Origin: Bidens hawaiensis
Lineage: Eukaryota; Streptophyta; Magnoliopsida; Asterales; Asteraceae
Reading direction: 5' to 3'
Assembly (NCBI GenBank): GCA_021521415.1
Contig: JAIQDT010004220.1
Location: 1-64,000 of the forward strand
DNA length: 64,000 bases
Position numbers and translations under genes: made by a program. Below the pieces are notes generated by a model that saw only the letters and a program-made list of their open reading frames with translations, made no database searches and was not told where the DNA came from. Numbering within the stretch: position 1 is the first letter of the stretch; every line of letters begins with the position of its first letter. Of the stretch, positions 57,065-64,000 are shown piece after piece.

Positions 57065-57747
57065 CTAGACGTGTGCCTGCACGATGCAGCGAAAAATACA
57101 GGCCTTAATAATCACGTAAGAGATTTTTGGGTGCTTATCGTTACATTTGAAACTGTGGATTAATAATTCTTATTTTAAACTCAATTTAGTAGCGAAGTAC
57201 AAATGAAACCGAAATCTAACCATTGTTAATGGTTTGTTTTTGTTGGGTTTTAATTTTCAACGATTTGGTTTCAGTTTTCGATGACAAAAAACGGCTTAGC
57301 TCACGGCTTAGTTTAAAACCATCAAAACCAGACCACAAACGCATATACGTAAGATGTTATTTTTTTATCTGAAAACAAAATATGACAATATCATACTCAA
57401 ATTAAAGAGAATTAAATTCTCTTTTTTATGGTGCATTTTTTTTAAAAAAATATCAGCGTATGAAAAAGTTATGACCGTTTAAAAATCGTGGGGGAATTTG
57501 GGTTAAAAGTGAAATTATAAATAATATATAGTTAAAAGATGGGGGATCAAAGCTGTAACTATTCTTTAAACTTCCAAATGGTGATTAAAGTTGAGGGGGC
57601 AATGTTGTAAATAATTTGAAGAATTATAAAAGAAACGTTAAATTTAGTGTTAGAATGACTACTATACCTCTCTTTATAGTTGTACCATGTGCTTAAGTAA
57701 TTGTAAATCCCTTAAAATCTACTGTCTTAATTTACCTTTGTTTGGTG

Positions 57748-57750
<3 letters not shown>
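57065..57750 (-). mobile_element. Probable Helitron remnant
   Basis: The minus strand ends in GCTGCATCGTGCAGGCACACGTCTAG followed by T, a hairpin plus CTAG Helitron-type 3' end at 57065. The 5' limit is not clear; the segment up to the TA repeat at 57750 has no gene. It is assigned on one terminus only. Confidence 0.4.
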
Positions 57751-57778
<28 letters not shown>

Positions 57779-57784
57779 AGTTAA

Positions 57785-57950
57785 CATACAAATTAAATTT
57801 AACGTGCTAACTGTGAGAATAAAGTATAGTAATTATGTAATTACATCGTAGTGTAATTACACTAATTACATAATATTATAATTAGTCCATGTTGTTTATA
57901 TAATTATAATATATGATTCTCATAGTTAGCACGTTAATTTAATTTGTATT
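57785..57950. mobile_element. MITE 3 of TA-bounded cluster, long hairpin
   Basis: Inverted repeats of about 36 bases (57785-57820 and 57916-57950) differ by one mismatch and one indel, around TTAACGTGCTAACTGTGAGA. The interior contains a second hairpin of GTAATTACA repeats. As RNA it would fold into a near-perfect stem. TA repeats flank it. Confidence 0.8.
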
Positions 57951-57970
57951 TGACTCAAACCATATATATA

Positions 57971-58187
57971 TAGGGGTGGGTAATAATAAAAATAAATAGT
58001 TTTCTAGGAAGAGTAAGAATCAATCTAGGCCATTGGATATATGATCTAATGGTTGAGATTGGTAGTTTTTAAACTAACAAATAGTTTCCTAGGATTAAGG
58101 ATTTATGTTATATAGTTTTTTAACTCTAAATTTTATGTTATTCCTATTCTTCTTATAAAACTATGTATTTTTATTTTAACCCTTTTA
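57971..58187. mobile_element. MITE 4 of TA-bounded cluster
   Basis: AGGGGTGGGTAATAATAAAA...TAGTTTTCTAGGAAG on the left pairs with the complement of CTTCTTATAAAACTATGTAT...TTTTAACCCTTT on the right over about 45 bases. Length about 217 bases, no coding region, (TA)n on both sides. Confidence 0.72.
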
Positions 58188-58198
58188 TATATATATAT

Positions 58199-58360
58199 AT
58201 AGGGTGAGGTTATAATAAAAATTGGAGTGTGTCTAAGAAGTGTAAGAAGTAATCTGGTGCGGTAGATATGTTGATATGATGGTGGATATAGAAAGTGTGT
58301 TTAATGTGCGGTGTGTTTTATTCGATCTAATGGTGAAAACACACTTATATCTGGTGCGTT
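58199..58360. mobile_element. Partial MITE related to the one at 54072
   Basis: AGGGTGAGGTTATAATAAAA, GGAGTGTGTCTAAGAAGTGT and the following 100 bases closely match 54072-54210. The right inverted end is missing and the copy runs into a TA repeat. Confidence 0.65.
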
Positions 58361-58380
58361 ATATATATATATATATATAT

Positions 58381-58976
58381 AAGTTGTTTGTTTTGTTTTC
58401 GGCTTCTTGCTGAATTCATTTTTTATATAACTGATGTCGTTAAAAAATGAGCATTATTGTGTTACGATTTAACAGTTTAACATATTGTTTGTTCGTAAAC
58501 TTATTATTAGCTGTATAAGGTAGAATATCAAATAATTGCCAAAAATAAAATATTACTTGATATGAGCAATTAAAATATACCTTTTAAACACATAAAGTAA
58601 TAAATAATGAAATTATAAGGAATAAAGAGATTTTTGACTCCATTTTATATTATTCGCATTTGTGGTATGCTCATGGGAACCTTAAAACTTTATTTTCTTG
58701 CGACGAATGGTTAAAATAACCCAAACCTCTTGATTTAAGTTGTTTGTTTTGTTTTCGGCTACTTGCTGAATTCAACTTTTTTTAATATAACCGATGCCAT
58801 TAAAAAATGAGCATTATTTTGTTACGATTTAACAATTTAACAATTTAACATATTGTTTGTTCGGGAACTTATTATTAGTTGTATAAGGTTAGACTATCAA
58901 ATAATTGCTAAAAATAAAATATTAGTTGATAAAATCAATTAAAATATACCTTTTAAACACAAAGTTATAAATAATG

Positions 58977-58980
<4 letters not shown>
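58381..58980. repeat. Direct duplication of about 240 bp
   Basis: 58381-58615 and 58738-58980 share AAGTTGTTTGTTTTGTTTTC, the AAAAAATGAGCATTATT block, CATATTGTTTGTTCG and AATTAAAATATACCTTTTAA at roughly 90 percent by eye. They are separated by about 120 unrelated bases containing CATGGGAACCTTAAAAC. It could be an internal repeat of an unrecognised element. No gene. Confidence 0.75.

Positions 58981-59029
<49 letters not shown>
58981..59029. repeat. (TA)n microsatellite
   Basis: About 24 uninterrupted TA units. Shorter TA tracts lie at about 54278-54317, 56632-56662, 57750-57778, 58187-58200 and 58361-58380, each at the edge of a MITE. Confidence 0.95.
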
Positions 59030-59034
<5 letters not shown>

Positions 59035-59352
59035 GAAAGGTGAGGCCGCTCACATAAAGCTACTGTTCTATCGCTATTATTTTCTATGCATGTAGTACAA
59101 GCCTTGATTGCTATTATTTTTAATTGTTGTGTTTCCTCCACTCCCTGCAACTTCAACTACTACTTTTTTTTCTCTCAATTATCTTTCTCATACTCAAGTT
59201 TCTCTCTCTAAGTTGAAGAGCTTTCTGTGTTCCAACTGTTCCGTTTTCGCCAAGTCCATGGCAGCCACGATGATTATAGTCGGTGGTACATTTGTGTCAC
59301 CGCTTAAAGAAACATGCGATTGTGTTTGGATTATTTTGATATGCTCGCATCG
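59030..59352 (+). other. Leader-like sequence with short ORF, cut by a solo LTR
   Basis: A C/T-rich stretch (59140-59240, CTCTCTCTAAG, CTTCAACTAC) resembles a plant 5' untranslated region. It leads to ATGGCAGCCACGATGATTAT at about 59259, which stays open (MAATMIIVGGTFVSPLKETC) until the solo LTR inserted at 59358. No continuation was found right of the LTR, so this may be a truncated gene start or chance. Confidence 0.3.
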
Positions 59353-59357
59353 GTCAA

Positions 59358-61737
59358 TGTGACATTCGTCAATTTCGGGTCTCGAATTGTATTCGTTTTG
59401 TAATCTTTATTGTGTAAATCGGCCCGTTTTGTAAACCGAAGCTTATTAATATAATCAAAATGATGGATTTATGTTACGATATTGTTTTACACTTGTTGGA
59501 TCATGAAAACATTCTTTTTGGTCCTTAAAATGCCTTAAAAATGACTTAAAACAAACTTTGGGGGACTATTATTGTCATTTACCAAAAACTTGTTTGACCA
59601 TTTCAACCATCACATGCATTTTACCATATTTGAATGAACCATACTCTTACCATTATAAAATAAAGGCTCCATACACCACTTTGGTTGTTCATCTTCTCCA
59701 AACTCTCTCTCAAATCCAAGTATTCATCTTCAACATTTTTTTTACTATTTTGACTACTTAAGGTCAAACTAAAGCTAACATTGTTCTAACTAATTCTTAT
59801 TACTTGAAGCTTGATGTACAACATATATATAATACACACCCCTTGTTACCTTTGCTAGTTACTTCTCCGACTCCGGTTGGTTAAGTTTCAGACTTCGTAA
59901 GGCAAGGCCTTATGTAGGACTTTCGTGGTCCTTGATATATATACACTTATATCTCTTGTTGCACATATTAATCTTGTTTAACTTCTGCTCTTTTTAGTTT
60001 GTTTGTCATATTTACGAAGTTCCATGGTGTGGGTTTGTAGAGACTAACATCGGTTTAACCGTAAATTGTCCAAACCGTGAACCGAACTTGTTTACTAGTT
60101 TTTGTTAAATAATTGTTTTAAACAAGCTTTATGTTAGATTTAAGTTTCTAAAATCATTTTTACAAGTTGTTTAATATTTGGGTATGTGGAACCCATCAAA
60201 GAAAATATTGTGAGATGGAACCCAAACCAAACCGAACTTTCGTTTAAAAGACTTTATTGTTAACTTTTTGGTTGTAAAACTTAAGTATTTTCATTTGTAC
60301 ATTATTATACAAGTTCTTGGTTATTTGTGCATATGGAAACCATCAAGGAACGTATTGTGAGATGGAAACCGAACCAATCCGATTTTTACCCGCTTAAGAC
60401 ACACAAGTATGTTTTTAGCTATCAAGAATTGTATATTTCATTAAAAATAGTTTACAAACTGATTTTAATTATTTTCTTAAGTACTTGGAAATGTTGGATC
60501 CAACTTGATATGATAACATAGTTTGGACCGACAAAACCGAACACTTGCTTAACGTGCGTTGTTAGTTCTAAAAAAATAGAACTACATACTTGGTTAAGTC
60601 TTATTAAGTTTTATTGAGTTATCTCATAACATTCATTATTTTGGAAAGTTGACTTTGGGCTTGACCAATTATCAAGACCTGAACCAACAACCCGAACACT
60701 CGTTAAAGACCCGTTTTAATATCTTTATTCCAAAGGAACTTGGATTTTTGCATTTTTCCCACCTTATTACTTAAACTTAACATTGGTTAAGTAAAGATTA
60801 AGGTTAGATACTTTAACCCGGTTTCGAGCAAACTTACAATTTTAAAGGGTTATTGTTATAAATTCTTAAATAGTTACATTTTAAACTTTGAACTTTAATT
60901 GTTTACTTTTTGCAACAATTATTTTATTTAAAGATATTCAAGACAACCTTTCTAAATTGAAGACTTTCTTTTATTTAGGCTTCATACGTTAACTCGTCGT
61001 TCCGGCAAATCTTTATTTTATCATCTTTCAAGTTTATTACTTGAATGTGAGTAACTTCATACCCCTTTTTATATATCTTATCTAGACTAAATTTTTTTAC
61101 TTGGATCTTAAACCACAAACGTTATTGTATACGTTACTTAAATAAATGCTCGAGTTGGTGTTCTATGATTATATGCCTATGTGTTTATCGCTTTCGGTTG
61201 GTGGAACTATGAAATCCTAGTCTATTTGGTATCCCCTTATAGAAAGATGTCGTTAACGTAATGCAATTAACGATAACTATAAAATCCTAGACTATTTGGC
61301 ATCCCCTTATAGCTAGGTGGCGCTAGCGTGATTCTATTAGCGATTTTATCTATTTATCCAAGTTATTGCTTTTATTTATTGTTTCGTATACAATATTGTG
61401 GCTTTTTCGTACTATATACTATTATGCTCAAGCATATGAATTACTCACTAACCTTTGTGTTGATAAACTTTATTTTATGAAATGTTACATGTTTGCATCT
61501 AGGTTGATTATGAAGCTTGAAGAAAAAGTCACAAATACCTTTAGGATATTAGTAAAAATGAACAATATTTGATTTGCTATATTTTGTTGTAACTATTTTA
61601 TGAATGTTGTTATATGACATTTTCGATGTTGTAAATGAAATGAGTTTGTTAAATATTGTCGCTTTAAATAGTGCCATGCGCTCATGGGCAATCGTTACAC
61701 CTCGGCATGTTCCGCCGCCTTTGGTCGGGGTGTGACA
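59358..61737 (+). mobile_element. Gypsy solo LTR (2.38 kb) with 5-bp target duplication
   Basis: Starts TGTGACATTCGTCAATTTCGGG, similar to the LTR A start, and ends GGTCGGGGTGTGACA. GTCAA lies exactly on both sides (59353-59357 and 61738-61742). A TATA-like ATTATAAAATAAAG is at about 59652-59665. No internal region or second LTR exists, so the element was reduced to a solo LTR by recombination between its two LTRs. Orientation follows the similarity to LTR A. Confidence 0.88.
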
Positions 61738-61744
61738 GTCAAAG

Positions 61745-62246
61745 TCTTAAACATATATAAACGAAACCTTTAAAAGCTCTCTGGTGCTCCTCACCTCCTC
61801 TCAAGCGACCATGTTGCTTTATTTATAAATTGAAGTTTCTCATGTATTTGACCTGAATTCACGGGTATGCGTCTCACCAAACCCAGATAGCCATTAAACG
61901 TGTTATAACATCTTTTTAAATTTAAAATTAATCTCATCAGACATTTGATATGAAAATTCTATAAAATAGAGATACACTAAAAATTAATATTCGATTTTTT
62001 TTAAAAAAATAATGTGTTAGAAAAAAATTTTATAGTTAAAAAAAAAACGGGTCATGAGTCTCACCCAACCCAAATATTTTAAAACCGGGTTATAACATCT
62101 TATTTATTTGTGAAACACTTTCATCATCAATCCCTAAGTATATTATTAACTTTCTTACAATAAATAAAATTAAAATCTAAAAAAATATATAAGTATTAGA
62201 AATGAATAATGTAAATCAACCCCATAATATAGGGGATACAAACTAG
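61745..62246 (+). mobile_element. Non-autonomous Helitron, 502 bp
   Basis: Starts TCTTAAACATATATAAACG and ends with the hairpin CCCCATAATATAGGGG, then ATACAAACTAG and a host T. The interior matches the reverse complement of 31732-32251 (TATATAAACGAAAC, TTTGACCTGAATTCACGGG, GTTATAACATCT). The base before the start is G rather than the usual A, so the 5' limit may be off or mutated. No coding region. Confidence 0.75.
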
Positions 62247-62247
62247 T

Positions 62248-63135
62248 TTATTTTATATAATAAACAAAGTATTTAAAACATAAAGTTAAATATGGTTTGC
62301 GTCTTCAGGTTTAGCAATAATGACTATTTAAGTACCAAACAGTTTTTCATCAATATAAGGCCTAAGTTTACATATTTTATCAATTTGTGTTTACTTAATT
62401 GAAAATTTTAACCAAGTTTGTTAGAATGATGCGAATAGATAAATTATGAAAACCTTGGGGCTTATATTAATAAACCCAACTTGAAAAAACCGAACCCGAT
62501 CGTGAGAGATTTGGGTTGGATTTCGGGTTCAGAATTTAAACTTTAAAATCTGAAAACCCAAAACCTGTAAAACAAACCCGAAGAACACCCCTAATTCTAA
62601 GAGTAGAATGGATTTGTTATTCATAAAAAAAACTATATATTTAATCTACAAATATTACATAGAAATGAATACTTAATACAAGATCAACTTTCCAAATTGT
62701 TTTAAGAGAAAATTGCACAAATGGTACTTGTAGTTTGATTATATTGAAAATTTGGTTTCCAGATTTTAAAAATTACAAATTTAATTAAAATATTTTTATA
62801 AGGGTTGTATGTTTTTCACTACTGTTAATCCCGTTACTTTAACCATAAAAATGATGACATGTGCCAAATTTGAAAATCTAATAACATTAGTTCAAACTAC
62901 AAAACTCCTTAATATTAACTTTATCAAGTTCTGTTGTAAAACTGAAGGTTGAGTGCATGATAAAAGCAAGATGAAAATATAAATCCTTAATGAGGATTCT
63001 CAATTTCTCATGGTTATTTATTTAACATTCCTTCTATAACACGCAAAAGTTACCTAAAGTATAATTATTTTCTTAATTATTCTGACAAGCACACGAATAC
63101 CGAATCACCAAACTATTCATGGTTTCTTAAATATA
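62248..63135. other. Gene-free AT-rich region
   Basis: No gene. 62480-62600 contains GGGTTCGG/AACCCGAA-type blocks ending AAGAACACCCCTAA, resembling one end of a hAT MITE, without a recognised partner. Confidence 0.35.
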
Positions 63136-63152
63136 TACATATAATAATCAAC

Positions 63153-63537
63153 GCCCTGCTTGCGGTGCGGACATATAATGTATATATGTGTGAACCCTTG
63201 GGTGGGCAAAAGTAAAATTGCACTAATTTTGACGTTATTTTACTAATCACGTGAAAATAACGTTAAAATTGGCGGAAGGTTAATCAGGCATCATGTGGTG
63301 GCGTTGATAGCCGAAAGACAAGGGCACATGCACCAATCAGCCGGTGTCCCGATGATTGAGTGTTATGTGTCTTATGTCTAAGGCTTGATTCAAAACTACT
63401 ATCGAGCCGGGGGTCTCACCGGAAGCAGCCTCTCTATCCCTATGGGATAGAGGTAAGGCTGTCTACATCTTACCCTCCTCAGACCCTACCATAGCATTGC
63501 TATTGGTGGGATATACTGAGTACGATGATGATGATGA
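63153..63537 (+). mobile_element. 5'-truncated RTE-type non-LTR insertion with 17-bp target duplication
   Basis: The 3' half has the typical plant RTE/SINE tail: GGAAGCAGCCTCTCTATCCC, AGAGGTAAGGCTG, CATCTTACCCTCCTCAGACC, ATTGGTGGGATATACTGAG, ending in a GAT/GATGA repeat. A perfect 17-bp duplication, TACATATAATAATCAAC, lies at 63136-63152 and 63538-63554, the mark of target-primed reverse transcription. The tail resembles that of the RTE copy ending near 32800. No ORF remains. Confidence 0.85.
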
Positions 63538-63554
63538 TACATATAATAATCAAC

Positions 63555-64000
63555 AAGTTGCAAGAATGTCGCATGAACCATCCTAGATTTTCGAGTTTGG
63601 TAACAAACGCACCCATTGCCGTTCACATTTTCTACAATCTCAACCAAACATTGTCAAAACATATTCCCATAGCCGTTGTCGTTTATTCTTCTGCCTCCCA
63701 CAAATTCACACACATTATTATCCAAAAAAAACCTTAAACAATCAGAACCTTAATCCTTAAATCAAACCTGGATATAAAGAGGTAACACCTTCAATAGTAT
63801 TTAAATTTTGATCATTAATTATGTGTTATGATCATGTTCTTATTGTACCTCCTATGGTTTATTCAAATATTGTAAATGAACCGAACGTCCGGCTTGAAGT
63901 ATGTTTATGTACGTCCGTTTAATAAATGAATGAACATGAACAAAATTTTTTTGTAGGAGGTTGCGTTTGTTCAATAGCGTTCGTGAACGTTTGGTAATGT
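63555..64000. other. Gene-free end of window
   Basis: No gene. From about 63870 the text (GTAAATGAACCGAAC, TTTGTTCAATAGCGTTCG) resembles the inner part of hAT MITEs such as 28359-28941, but the element, if real, runs off the window. Confidence 0.3.

Overview
This is nuclear DNA of a flowering plant, most likely a eudicot of the daisy family (Asteraceae). The evidence is stacked LTR retrotransposons with tRNA-iMet primer sites, a plant B-box zinc-finger gene, a plant type I MADS-box gene, and repeat families (an envelope-position ORF of SIRE-type Copia elements, a leader-ORF type of Tekay Gypsy element) that resemble predicted proteins of Asteraceae genomes. The family assignment rests on recall and inference, not a search. 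There is no bacterial feature, rRNA gene, functional tRNA gene or CRISPR array.

Layout. 1-10538: young Ty3/Gypsy Tekay-like element A on the plus strand. Its 5' LTR is cut by the window edge; it carries an extra coiled-coil/acidic ORF before gag-pol and one nonsense break in RT. It sits in a SIRE-like LTR (10539-11666). 12377-13771: two tandem Helitron-like units. 14585-26816: second Tekay-like element B on the minus strand, with 3.08-kb LTRs, target duplication TAGCT, an extra ORF ending in a membrane-like segment, and a gag-pol with two in-frame stops. 27-36 kb: a gene-poor stretch with two hAT-type elements bounded by 8-bp duplications, a SINE relic, a Helitron and a decayed RTE LINE. 36160-36597: intact BBX28/29-like B-box gene. 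38-40 kb: two small hAT elements, one holding a captured coding fragment, both holding a tRNA-like segment. 44044-53062: an Athila/Tat-like LTR split by a 7.3-kb SIRE-like element (44063-51366, minus strand). That element has no gag-pol but encodes a broken ORF of about 1150 codons and carries dozens of copies of a short CGAGTA-type motif in its U3 and leader. 53064-53564: an M-gamma MADS-box ORF whose stop codon lies in the presumed target-site duplication of that LTR. 54-59 kb: a LINE-1 fragment with an inverted 3' part, then a chain of hairpin MITEs separated by TA repeats. 59358-61737: Gypsy solo LTR with duplication GTCAA. 61745-62246: Helitron. 63153-63537: 5'-truncated RTE 3' end with a 17-bp target duplication.

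Only two host genes are convincing: the B-box protein, a candidate light/photomorphogenesis regulator, and the small type I MADS protein, a possible reproductive-tissue regulator that may have been shortened by a retrotransposon. Everything else recognisable is mobile DNA in several nested layers. The most unusual parts are the motif-dense gag-pol-less SIRE-like element, the two unrelated-looking leader ORFs of the Tekay elements, and the MADS/LTR junction. All coordinates, LTR difference counts and motif counts were made by eye.
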